Shown piece by piece: positions 1 through 8,533 of a stretch of 12,067 nt of DNA (position 1 is its first letter; the number at the start of each line of letters is the position of its first letter). The DNA is from Acanthaster planci (taxonomy: Eukaryota; Echinodermata; Asteroidea; Valvatida; Acanthasteridae), in the NCBI RefSeq assembly GCF_001949145.1, contig NW_019091459.1, positions 1,358,977 through 1,371,043 of the forward strand, written 5' to 3'. A model generated the notes under the pieces. The model searched no databases and was not told the origin of the DNA. It was given only the letters and a program-made list of their open reading frames with translations. The translations under genes and the position numbers were made by a program.

Positions 1-773
1 GTTGATATCATTTGTTGTTGTGGCACGATTCGTTGATCATTCTCCTATCAGCCAATTTCCATACTTGTATCTGTCTAATTTATGCTTGGGAAAGGTTGCT
101 TCAAAAGAGGAAAGTCGAGTTAAAGATTCCATACACATACATGTACACTGTACATTTGATTGAGCTATCACGCAGAGAGATCCATCAGGCGATCGTTCAC
201 CCAACAGTAATACGCACTAGTAACAAACTGTGTGTGGAAAGTTCTGTGATATGCTAATGGCATGAAGTGTTGAAAGGGCTTGAGATGGCATACCGAGCAA
301 GTACCATGTAGCCGACATGTACATGTATGATGCAGGAAATCGCTGACTTTATTTACCCATTTTATGGTTTGAAATCTTTGGAAATTACAATATATAGTAC
401 CTCACTTAAGGCCCTTACCTCTGTCAGACTGGATTGTCAACTGTTTCCTCAGTCATTGATTATACATATAACACATTAAGCACTTGCTTGAAAGATACGT
501 AGCAGTCATTTTCAATGTCGTTCATCCATGCATGCCAGTGTACTTGGCACTTGGTAGATATTCCTCCTGCATGCTCTATCAGGGAGACCACAAGGAGGCC
601 TTCAGGAGAGTGGAAACTAAATTGGATTGGAAGGCGTTATCCAACTGCAGTTGGCTGTAGTCTGTAAGAGGTTACATCTCTCTTCAATTCTCAAAATTCT
701 AACCACTGTGGTACACGTACATCACAGGTGGCAGAATTGACAGATTCAGGTGAGCTGCGTACAGGTTGAAACT
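1..773. other. 5' flank of the zinc-finger gene, no gene identified
   Basis: No reading frame here has recognisable protein similarity or convincing splice signals. The stretch is AT-rich and contains the palindromic words TACATGTACACTGTACAT (138-155) and ACATGTACATGTA (315-327). The promoter and any upstream non-coding exon of the downstream gene probably lie here or further left. Possible 3' splice sites before the start codon end at 726 (catcacag), 749 (attcag) and 764 (cgtacag); I cannot choose among them. The string CAG|GTGAGC at 747-755 is also a strong 5' splice-site match, so an upstream non-coding exon could end at 749. Confidence 0.5.
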
Positions 774-965
774 ATGGAGGACAGAGTGATCCAAGGTGGA
801 GCAAAAGAAAGGCGTGATGGCCAGAACAGTGAGAAGCATCAACAGGTCCTGCAGAAACTGAAGAAATCATTTCAACAGCAACAACCTCATCAACATTACC
901 AGCAGCATGTACAAGTTACTGACCGTGGGCATCGGATGCCACATGGACCTCAGAAGCAACATCAG
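774..965 (+). CDS. Zinc-finger gene, first coding exon (64 aa)
   Basis: This exon encodes residues 1-64, beginning MEDRVIQGG and ending PQKQHQ. It is charged and then strongly Gln/His-rich (KSFQQQQPHQHYQQHVQ), consistent with a disordered N-terminal region. It ends exactly on a codon at CAG followed by GTAGGC, and reading through the donor meets a stop after three codons (V-G-K-stop). The upstream edge of the exon is uncertain because the frame is open back to the TGA at 738. Confidence 0.78.
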
Positions 966-2294
966 GTAGGCAAATAGTTGTAACCGTGGTTGATAATTAC
1001 TCGTCCTTGTATCGGAAATCTAATAATATTATCATGATTAATATCTGCATGCACAGTAAACTTAAACTATGTCAAAACAGTTGAAACCCACAGCTGTTGA
1101 TTTTTCCATTTTGTGTTTGCGGGGTAAAAAAAACACAAGAAGTATTTCCTTGTGTTTGAGTTGAAAAGTCCAATAAAAAAAGAACTTGGTCTCTAGGCCA
1201 CATGCTTGCACATGTACATGTACGTGTGTGTGTACTCAGCAACACAAGACATATTGCATAATGTCCTTCATCATTGCAGTAAATCTTGAACTCAAATAGG
1301 GAGATTAATTGGCAATAATAATAATTCATATTGATAAAATTCATTTTACATTGGTACATGTATTGAATAATTAAGTCGTCAAAACATTGATGGATCCTAT
1401 CCACAGGTGCAATGTGCTATGCAGCCGCAGCAACAACAGCAGCGTCAAGACCCTGATGAATCAACTCAACCAGAGCATGAACAACCGTTGCCAAAACAAG
1501 AGCCTTTGCTGCACCCCAACCTGACTCCTGAACCAGCCGAAGGTACAAGTTTGAGGCAGTGCTCCAAGTGCAACATGCTGGTACCCCTTGGAATGCTACA
1601 TAGACACCTTGTGAACTGCCTGTCTACATCGGACATGAAGCTCAGTAATGGACATGCAGCCACAGACGGCCAACCAGGAAATATCTTCATGTGCTTCCTG
1701 TGCTTGCTTCGGTTTGGGAGCGGTGAGGAGCTTACGGAGCATGTTGAGATGCATAAGAGGGCGAGTTGGGCAGAAGGTAGCTGCCGTGTCTGTGGGGAAG
1801 TCTTTCAAGATTCCAGTAACTTACTTCAGCACATGGACACCAGTCACAGACACATCAAGGCATGTCCCTGTGGGGAAGTGTTCCCTGATAAGCAAGTATT
1901 CAGGCAGCATCAGGCTTTCTGTATGCCCGTTTTGAGAGATCCCACTGCTGACACCAAACTCACCAAGTCATACAAGTGTCGCCTATGCCCTAAGATATTT
2001 GGGACAGTGCAGAGCCGCTTGCAGCATGAACGCATTCATAGACGAAGCACTGGTGATAGTCATCAGACAACTTTTGAGAAACCGTGGAGCAACGTTCGAC
2101 TTACCTGCAGCCTCTGTCAACAGGAATTCAATACAAAGGAGAACTTTCGTGCTCATGTCAGGTCACACACTGGTGAGAAGCCTTATGGATGTCGTTATTG
2201 CTGGAAGAGTTTCTCCAGTCTTCAAGGCAGATGGCAGCATGAGAGGATACATAAGAGATTGATGAAAACTACACATACAGTACATTGCAGTTGA
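774..2294 (+). CDS. Gln-rich multi-zinc-finger protein with a UBZ4-like finger and six C2H2-type fingers (two exons, 359 aa)
   Basis: The coding sequence joins 774-965 and 1407-2294 across a phase-0 intron (CAG|GTAGGC donor, tatccacag acceptor), giving 359 residues. The start ATG at 774 has A at -3 and G at +4 and follows an in-frame TGA at 738. Residues 1-100 are polar and Gln-rich, with runs of Q4 and Q5. Residues 116-135 form a C2HC finger with the C-x2-C-x11-H-x3-C spacing of Rad18-type UBZ4. Six fingers follow at about 160-180, 190-211, 217-236, 255-275, 298-318 and 326-346. Five have C-x2-C-x12-H-x3/4-H and the fourth of the array is C-x1-C-x12-H-x3-C. Only the last two are joined by a canonical TGEKPY linker. 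There is no KRAB, BTB or SCAN domain. By family knowledge such proteins are mostly nuclear DNA-binding regulators; a role in ubiquitin recognition is inference. I recognise no specific orthologue. Extra 5' exons remain possible. Confidence 0.88.
966..1406 (+). other. Intron of the zinc-finger gene (441 bp, phase 0)
   Basis: It is bounded by GTAGGC at the 5' end and tatccacag at the 3' end, and it separates two reading frames that join in phase. The sequence is AT-rich. It contains ACATGTACATGTAC at 1210-1223, running into a short GT repeat to about 1233. The minus-strand frame open across 1072-1404 has no recognisable content and is taken to be chance. Confidence 0.8.
1407..2294 (+). CDS. Zinc-finger gene, second coding exon (295 aa, all seven fingers)
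   Basis: The exon opens directly after the acceptor with codons for VQCAMQPQQQQQ, continuing the Gln-rich region of exon 1. A proline/glutamate-rich spacer follows (PEHEQPLPKQEPLLHPNLTP). All zinc-binding modules are on this exon, and the stop is TGA at 2292-2294, thirteen residues after the last zinc ligand. Frame continuity, the number of correctly spaced Cys/His ligands and the TGEKPY linker make this a real exon. The other frames over this interval are shadows. Confidence 0.93.
   Translation: MQCAMQPQQQQQRQDPDESTQPEHEQPLPKQEPLLHPNLTPEPAEGTSLRQCSKCNMLVPLGMLHRHLVNCLSTSDMKLSNGHAATDGQPGNIFMCFLCLLRFGSGEELTEHVEMHKRASWAEGSCRVCGEVFQDSSNLLQHMDTSHRHIKACPCGEVFPDKQVFRQHQAFCMPVLRDPTADTKLTKSYKCRLCPKIFGTVQSRLQHERIHRRSTGDSHQTTFEKPWSNVRLTCSLCQQEFNTKENFRAHVRSHTGEKPYGCRYCWKSFSSLQGRWQHERIHKRLMKTTHTVHCS
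1560..1619 (+). other. UBZ4/Rad18-like C2HC zinc finger (protein residues 116-135)
   Basis: The ligands are C116, C119, H131 and C135, giving C-x2-C-x11-H-x3-C. This matches the UBZ4 ubiquitin-binding finger of Rad18-type proteins. The hydrophobic-Pro pair after the second cysteine (LVP) and the HL before the final cysteine also fit. The acidic residue usually found in the H-L-D-x-C part of UBZ4 fingers is absent (HLVNC), so ubiquitin binding may be weakened or lost. Another C2HC finger type is the main alternative. Confidence 0.55.
1692..2252 (+). other. Array of six C2H2-type zinc fingers
   Basis: Ligand sets in protein numbering are C160/C163/H176/H180, C190/C193/H206/H211, C217/C219/H232/C236, C255/C258/H271/H275, C298/C301/H314/H318 and C326/C329/H342/H346. 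The third set has one residue between its first cysteines and ends in Cys rather than His. It resembles a divergent structural finger rather than a DNA-contacting one. The spacer between 275 and 298 is long and basic/polar, so the fingers are probably used as two or more groups. Confidence 0.9.
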
Positions 2295-2410
2295 AACTTA
2301 ATGTGGCAATGGGAAATTGTCTTCACACCTTTTCCCTTCCTTGGGCGTTCATTTTTATTTCACAAAATGTGACAAATTTTTTTCCACAGTGGGAAAAGAT
2401 TTTCTCTTCT

Positions 2411-2560
2411 TTTCACACAAATAGGGAAAGATATTCACACCTTGTGAAATATGAATGAATGTATTTGTTTCACAAGGTTTCCCCTTTCACACAAGTGAGA
2501 AAACATTTTCGCACCTTGTGAAATAACGTACAAGTGATATGTATTTGTTTCGTAGGATTT
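2411..2560. repeat. 74-bp tandem duplication with an embedded hairpin
   Basis: The copies are 2411-2480 and 2485-2560. Both start TTTCACACAA, contain CACCTTGTGAAAT and end with GTATTTGTTTC plus about ten bases. The second copy has a few extra bases before GTATTTG. The inverted words CCTTGTGAAA (2440-2449) and TTTCACAAGG (2468-2477) can form a perfect 10-bp stem with an 18-nt loop. The second copy's CCTTGTGAAA (2514-2523) can pair with the same TTTCACAAGG instead. Related TTTCACA and GGGAAA words begin at about 2320, so older degenerate copies may precede these two. Confidence 0.75.
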
Positions 2561-3131
2561 TACAACCCCATCAAGAGTATTGATATTCAATTACAATGCG
2601 GTGTACTGTGTCCATGTACTGCATCCACAAAAGGCTATTACCTTCCAGGAAGGATCTATAGGACATTTTACCATGGAGGAAAAGAAGGAAGGAGTTACAA
2701 CTCTATGATCGGAATCTGGTTAGACGAACAATAGTAAACATTCCAAAAATGCCTGATTACTGCCTGCAGCTTAGCCAGACAAGTGGGGCCAGAAATATCC
2801 TAGCCATATTTGTGATGTTTCCTTTACAATTAAACTACAACTTATCGCAATGAACAGAAAATAGTGAGAAAAAGTATCTAACATTAGATATTTGCTGTCA
2901 CGAATAATTTTTGAAATACTTTGATTCACTTTTCCGTTATCCATGCAATATTTATAATTTTATTTTGTCACTCCAAAATATCAGTTTTCAAAGTCTATGT
3001 ACGAATTTGGCTAAGACTGGCCAATAACATGTTGACCACGACAGGACAGTTCACGAAAAACAAACTGCGCTGTTTCATCACAAGGAGTGGTCATGAGATC
3101 TCATAAAATAACGTTCTGTGAACCTTTTTGT

Positions 3132-3151
3132 AATAAAATGATCCAAATAAA
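3132..3151 (+). terminator. Poly(A) signals of the zinc-finger gene
   Basis: Two AATAAA hexamers lie 14 bases apart, at 3132-3137 and 3146-3151, about 840 bp after the stop codon. A GT-rich stretch follows (GGTGGAAACAGGTGGTGCGT, about 3211-3230), as expected downstream of a cleavage site. Assignment to this gene is inference from position and strand. Confidence 0.5.
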
Positions 3152-4110
3152 ACACAACTTGGCTATTTATTTCTAAAATAACTACAAAAATAACTTATGG
3201 TTGGGAAACAGGTGGAAACAGGTGGTGCGTAGCAAGCATTCGCTGCACTCTGGCTATGGACATACCGGCCATGCCAGACATGCCAGAAAGTGGAAATTAG
3301 CCAGATGTTTTACATATACATGTAGCCCCTGCATTTCAAATGCCTTCGATGTCTTTCCTCCATGATTGTACAAATCATTCTAAGTACATACATACATGTA
3401 CCTCTCTGGGCAGGGGTATATTTAACATGCATACATGTACCTGTGATGATCTGATTAACTACCTGACTATTGGTCCAATGTACAGATGAGTAGGAGCATT
3501 TGTTTATTTTGAATTGGCAATTGCCTTTTATTTGTCCAGTGTTGTTGCAAAACAAAGAAAACGTGGACGATACAATTCCCTATTATGTCACTCTGTATAC
3601 TGTGGTACATACGAAGCACATTTCTATGTTCATCAAATCAGTTCATATCAAATAATTTTTGGATATTCTTGAGCCTTTTCAAATGTTATCACTGTGTTCC
3701 TATATATGCCTCGTGTGATGGTTTTAATCATCAGAAGCATATAAACATCCATGAGATCACCAAGTTCAGTGCTGCGCAGTGTACCTGTTATTTGCATGCC
3801 AATCCCTTTTAGATGTTAATAAATTTGTTAGACGGAAAATTGTTTGCCAACTGTATTGTTGTTTCAAGTTTAATAGTTGGCCAGGTGTACTTGTCTAGCA
3901 GTGACATGTTTCGTCTACATGAGCAACAAGCAAAACAGAACGAATAACAAACCAACACAAATACCAAAGAAAGAAAGTTGATTGAAGCTTTGTCATATGT
4001 ACAGTTGATGCTGCAAGATAAGTCCATGATATTGCAGTTTACATTTTCAACCTGCTTTATCAAGTTTCAATTACAATGTGTCTGTGATGTTTTATCGTCT
4101 GTTGATTACA

Positions 4111-4311
4111 TACATGTACATGTACACTGTAAGGCTTTTGTTGTAGAGACTGCAGTGTAAGTTGAAATGTTTAAGACCATGTGTTCAAAAGTGTTTGCCA
4201 AGAGGCAACCATATCTAGTTTTGTTGCATTAAAACAGTGAACTCTGAACTGACAAGTTTTGGGGGTGGTGAAATCTAGAGTCAATGTTCAAGAAAGTACA
4301 CTGTACATGTA
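4111..4311. repeat. ACATGTAC / TACACTGTA palindromic words
   Basis: The 21-base segment 4111-4131 is built from overlapping TACATGTAC units ending in ACACTGTA. 4296-4311 (GTACACTGTACATGTA) carries the same parts in the opposite order. The combination also occurs at 138-155. Every unit is self-complementary or nearly so. They look like members of a dispersed simple-repeat family rather than transcription-factor sites. Confidence 0.5.
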
Positions 4312-4568
4312 ATAACACGGCATTCTTCTTCAAAGACAGCAGCATTGTCTGAAGCTGTTTGGATGGCCTAATTAGTATTTTGTCTCCGGCACTGTTGGCT
4401 ATAAGAAGAAATGGATATGTCATGCAAAACTTCTTGATTTGAATGACGTGCCAGGTTCCTGCATCTAATGGTAGTGTCTTACATGTCACTTAAATTGTAC
4501 ATGTACAGAAGTCACGAGGAGGGTCTTTAATCGTCTACAATACATGCAGCAACTCTTGAATGCTGCAA

Positions 4569-4634
4569 ATCACAAGAGATAGAAGTATCTGTGAATTTCT
4601 GTGTGTGCTTTCCTGGGGGGGGGGCTCTTGTGAT
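4569..4634. repeat. Short inverted repeat enclosing a G10 tract
   Basis: ATCACAAGAG (4569-4578) and CTCTTGTGAT (4625-4634) are perfect 10-bp inverted repeats. The right arm is directly preceded by ten G residues (4615-4624). No target duplication or coding role is evident. Confidence 0.45.
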
Positions 4635-7072
4635 GCCTTGAACTCTCCCACTTCATCTGCATGACCATTATAGGGATCACTAGGTTGTGACCTCTAATCT
4701 CTCTAAGAAGCAAGCGACAAGCTGCACTCGACAAGGGATGCAGTAATCTGCTAACTGCTTCAGGCAGGTACCCGTTTGACCAGGATGACCACAGTAACAG
4801 TGAATGGCAACACCCAAGGTGTGCCTTGTAGGTCCCGGAGTTCAGAGATTCCCAAGCCTGAAAAAAATCACTGGAGTCATCACTATCTGTTATCTGTGCA
4901 CAACACAAACACAAACAAATATAGAGATTTTTGACACACTTCTGACTGGGGTGACATTGAAGCTTTATTACATGACTGCAGAGTTACAGGTGCACATGTA
5001 GGATTATTTTCCATGGAATATAGAGAAGATGAATCCATAACACTGTCTGTGCAGTTAATGGTTGATATGCTACATTAGATTTGTGTAACTCTTACTGGGT
5101 CAAGTTGGCCCAATGTTGAAGCTGAACACCATATGAATGCTATTTGCTGGCACAGTTAAGCAGTCAAGTCAAAATACTGTTTTCTCTAACATGAGTTTTC
5201 AACTTGTGAAAGTTGCCAGATATTGTCAAATCAAGTCCGAGCAAAATGATGCCAAATGGAGACGACTGTGGCAACCATAGAACTTTGACTAAAGCCCTTC
5301 AGAGTTGAAGATGGAGTTATGATACTAGTGAGGACTACCAGAAAGCATTATGGATCTTGCAGTTAGAACTGAACTCTGAAATACACACAATCCTAAATGA
5401 TTCAATGTGAATACATGAAAATATGAAGAAATTATTTTCTTGACATCCAATGACAAAGAAGTAACTTTGCATCAGACAGCCTTTTCAGGAAAAAAACTGA
5501 AAAATTCAAATCATCTGCAAAAACTGTCAGGCTCTAATTTTACATTTTTGTCCCTGCATCAAATTTTTTTTTTCAGAGGAAATTGTTGAATACACACACA
5601 AAGAATCATGATGCCAAAAAAATGAAACATAAAAATGCAGTTTTCCTAAAAGCAATATAAATTCTGTACAGTAACAAAAAAATGATTATTAACATCTGAA
5701 ACAAGCAAACATTCAACTATAAAAATACTGCTTTCAAATCATTAGGCCGTAACCCTTTTAGAATTGTAACCTGAACAAAAATTCACCTGTCCATCTTACA
5801 CTTGAGAGGACAAGTGTTTCACTCTGTGAAATTGATGCTGACAAATTTGGATATGTATGGTCTGGAAACAAAAATGAAAGGGTTGTGTCGTAGTCATGTT
5901 AGTAAAAAAACGGCTGCAAAAAGATCAGGTTTTTTTTATAATAATGGCATTTGGGTTAGTGATGAGATCACAGTAACTATGACAAATTTGTGGTGAAATC
6001 GTGTTCAATGGGACAGTGACCAGTGTGGATTAGACAACAAAAAGATACATCAGTTTATGTTGATTTCTCAATTTACGATATGCAAAATATGTTTGGCCTT
6101 GTATCAAATGAAACATCAAAAAGGAAAACACTAGGAAAAAAAACTGTGAGTTACTCATAATTAAATGTCAGGTGGAATTATTGATACAGGTGGTGGGTTA
6201 CATTGGTTGAAATATTGCCCATTTGAAAATCAAACATTTGGTACATGATTGAAAGGTAATGAAATTACACAAACACGTTGCTTACGTAAAGAAATTTTTC
6301 CATTATGCCTGAAGTCTAAAACGTATTACCTGAATACAAATTTTGCTAACACGAGATGTAGGCTATTTGTAAACAAAGAGTTTACATGAAATTTAGTTTT
6401 CCCATTAACGAATACAATTTAGCATTTTTATTAAGAAAACAGTTTTGAATAAATATCTTTTTTTGTCAAAATTACACCTTAAACAATTATACGAATGCCG
6501 AGTTGAAAACCAATTCTCAAAGAATTATTACTCATTATGATTACTGACAATATCCACCCAAAGAATGTCAACAGGAATTACTTGGTCTAATTGTTTCTCT
6601 TAATGAGTTATAATTGGTAGAATACGGACATCTGTTAACAATTGACACTACACAGAGCAGCACTGACTACATTGTACCTGTCTCTAATATGGACTGATCA
6701 TTTTACAATGACAACAATGAGATTGGCTATCAACCAATGCCTAACTCTCAACCTAGGGTGCAAGTGATACAGCTAATCTAAGATTCACAACTACATGAAG
6801 TGCACATGGTTTGAGTGCAATCCTTTTCACTAATGTACACATTTGACCAATTTCCAGCTGTGACCAAACTAACCACATTCATTCTTGTTAATAATACGCA
6901 TGTCTAAGACATGACAAAGGGATTAACGGCTTGCAGCTTTTAGCGCATAAACCTGCTTAACACAGGCAAATGTTGCTCAGTGGAATCAGCGTGCCTACCA
7001 GTTTTGAAGAAGTCACTTCCTTCCCATGCACGTGAGAACCTAGGTCAGGTCTTACTCTTGTGGCTATGGCTT

Positions 7073-7322
7073 GCAATAATGCGTACATCTGTGGGAATTG
7101 GCTTTAAGCAGCTAGCTTACCAGACCTGCCAACCTAGGCGTACTCCTTCCCGAGGTCAGGCATTACTACACAATAGATGAAGAAGTATTTAAATGAGCCT
7201 TCAGTTGATTTCTATTTTAAATCTATTTCTAATCTATTGTGTAGTAATGCCTGGCTCCAGGAAGGAGTACGGCATGTTGGCAGGTCTAGTTCACAGGCTT
7301 CCATAGATGTACATGTCATTGC
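7073..7322. repeat. Imperfect long hairpin element, probable foldback MITE
   Basis: The inner arms are 7121-7178 and 7232-7288, with a 53-nt AT-rich loop. The 22 bases at 7157-7178 are perfectly complementary to 7232-7253, and GACCTGCCAAC and GTACTCCTTCC also match in the outer part of these arms. Weaker pairing continues outward: 7073-7094 against 7301-7322 matches 17 of 22, with every mismatch a transition. Similarity may reach about 6999-7381 (CAGTTTTGAAG against CTTCAACTG), but I cannot fix the ends or a target duplication. Within the left arm, AGGTCAGG-x2-TTACT occurs at 7042-7056 and again at 7153-7167. A foldback transposon relic is the likeliest explanation. Confidence 0.72.
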
Positions 7323-8487
7323 TAACCACAGTCACAACATACGGACACAGGCCAATTTCCACACTTGGCTTCAACTGTCACGATCATACTCTACACTCTC
7401 TAAAAGAATGGCAACTTATCCGAGAACTTAGAACATAAGCTCATAGTTTGGTCCAGATTGGCATGCACCTCGTGGTTGTGACAGTGTTTTTCTCCAACTT
7501 CTTGAGATCTTATACAATAACTGTTCACAGCTGGAAAAGGTCTTTGCTGCTCTACCCTGTATATCAAGAAACCAACACCAGTACTACTCTTATATCATAA
7601 TTATGATTCATCCCAGGAAAGAAAGTGAGCCTACTTGAACCCAGTCAGTCTCAATACAGTGGTCATTCCATGGATGTACATGTATGCACACAAACCCATT
7701 GATAAGCTTGCCTTCAGAAAAACTGAGTTGTACCAACATTTGATAATTCATCGACAATACAGCTGCGTTCTAATCTGCACACAACATGTACCCTCTATCT
7801 ACATCAACCCAGACAGACATTGTCCACATTGGATCCCTTTTTCCCTTGTGTCTTTTGAAAGTTTTTGCCACACAGGATTTTATACAATAGGACGGTAAAA
7901 TACAAAAAGTACTAACGATTACTGATATGTATAAGCTGTTACGAAGTCGCAGAAGCATGCATCAATCCAGAATTTATTACTGACGGTTACCGTGCGGTGC
8001 CTACACTTAAATCATTTATCTGCTCGACACAATTCTTATTCAAAGTTTGAAATATGAATACGACGACACACACACACGTCTTAACAATACTGATATTATT
8101 TACGATTGAGATACAAAAAGTACAGCACGACTTATATTATTGTCACTTTGAACCGCTGGTATATTTATAGGGATTTTAAAAACACTGATAGATACCAAGC
8201 AAAAAGAAACCTGGTTGTTTCATTTTTACCCAAAACAGATCACTCATTCTTTATCTCATTTCAACTTTTGTTACATCTAAGATCTGCCATACTGATCTGT
8301 TTCAAATAAAAAAAAAAATCAAGACAAAACTGGAGGAAAGACGACAAGATCTATGTTTTCTATAAGTGCTGTAGAGCGAGATAACGGAGATTTAAAAAGA
8401 TGGGATAAAATCAGATAAAACTGCAAAAATCACAATTTGAAAAGCGGCCTTTCAACTACAGCTTTCCTACGGCTTTGAGACTTTTTT
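7323..8487. other. Intergenic or APP 3' UTR, no supported gene
   Basis: AT-rich sequence without convincing coding frames. It includes a GATGTACATGTATG word near 7673, a short CA run at about 8067 and an A11 tract at about 8310. A minus-strand AATAAA (plus TTTATT, 7973-7978) is a possible distal poly(A) signal for the APP gene. Otherwise I see nothing in it. Confidence 0.45.
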
Positions 8488-8499
8488 TTTATTTTTATT
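8488..8499 (-). terminator. Candidate proximal poly(A) signals of the APP gene
   Basis: On the minus strand two AATAAA hexamers (plus TTTATT at 8488-8493 and 8494-8499) lie about 35-48 bases after the APP stop, inside an A-rich tract. Using them would give an unusually short 3' UTR. The tract may instead be a simple A-run, with cleavage further downstream. Confidence 0.3.
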
Positions 8500-8533
8500 T
8501 TTTTGTTAAAGAGATTGGGTTGTAGGCAGCTTC

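Larger units (their letters stand above)
2295..3170 (+). other. Probable 3' UTR of the zinc-finger gene
   Basis: AT-rich sequence runs from the stop codon to a pair of AATAAA signals at 3132-3137 and 3146-3151, with GT-rich sequence following at about 3195-3230. No conserved coding content is visible. It includes the 2411-2560 tandem repeat. The exact cleavage site is inferred, and the transcript could end earlier. Confidence 0.5.
3171..7072. other. Intergenic or long 3' UTR sequence, no supported gene
   Basis: Several short open frames occur, but none has recognisable protein motifs or coherent splice signals. Small structures include a duplicated GGAAACAGGT (3204-3223), a duplicated CATGCCAGA (3270-3287), ACATGTAC-type words (4111-4131, 4296-4311, 4495-4507) and a short hairpin around a G10 tract (4569-4634). 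From about 5390 to 6480 the plus strand is rich in A runs, so the minus strand is U-rich. That would fit distal 3' UTR of the minus-strand APP gene but does not prove it. Confidence 0.5.

Noticed and set aside
51-72. Similarity of GCCAATTTCCATACTTG to a word near 7351 (GCCAATTTCCACACTTG)
   Set aside because: The match does not extend beyond about 17 bases, so a shared repeat is not supported.
1072-1404. 110-codon minus-strand frame over the zinc-finger intron
   Set aside because: It lies almost exactly within the intron, is AT-driven, and shows no motif or conserved start context.
1596-2262. Overlapping frames on both strands within the zinc-finger exon
   Set aside because: They are shadows of the zinc-finger frame, which alone carries the regular Cys/His spacing.
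2534-2734. 66-codon plus-strand frame after the zinc-finger stop, preceded by a possible acceptor (tttgtttcgtag)
   Set aside because: It has no recognisable motif. I found no good donor in the zinc-finger exon with the right phase, and the first part lies in the tandem repeat. It fits 3' UTR better.
4570-4914. 114-codon minus-strand frame
   Set aside because: It has no known domain, its composition is unlike the APP exons, it contains an inverted repeat and a G10 tract, and no supporting splice partners were found.
5802-5996. 64-codon plus-strand frame
   Set aside because: It is interrupted by A and T runs and shows no recognisable protein features.
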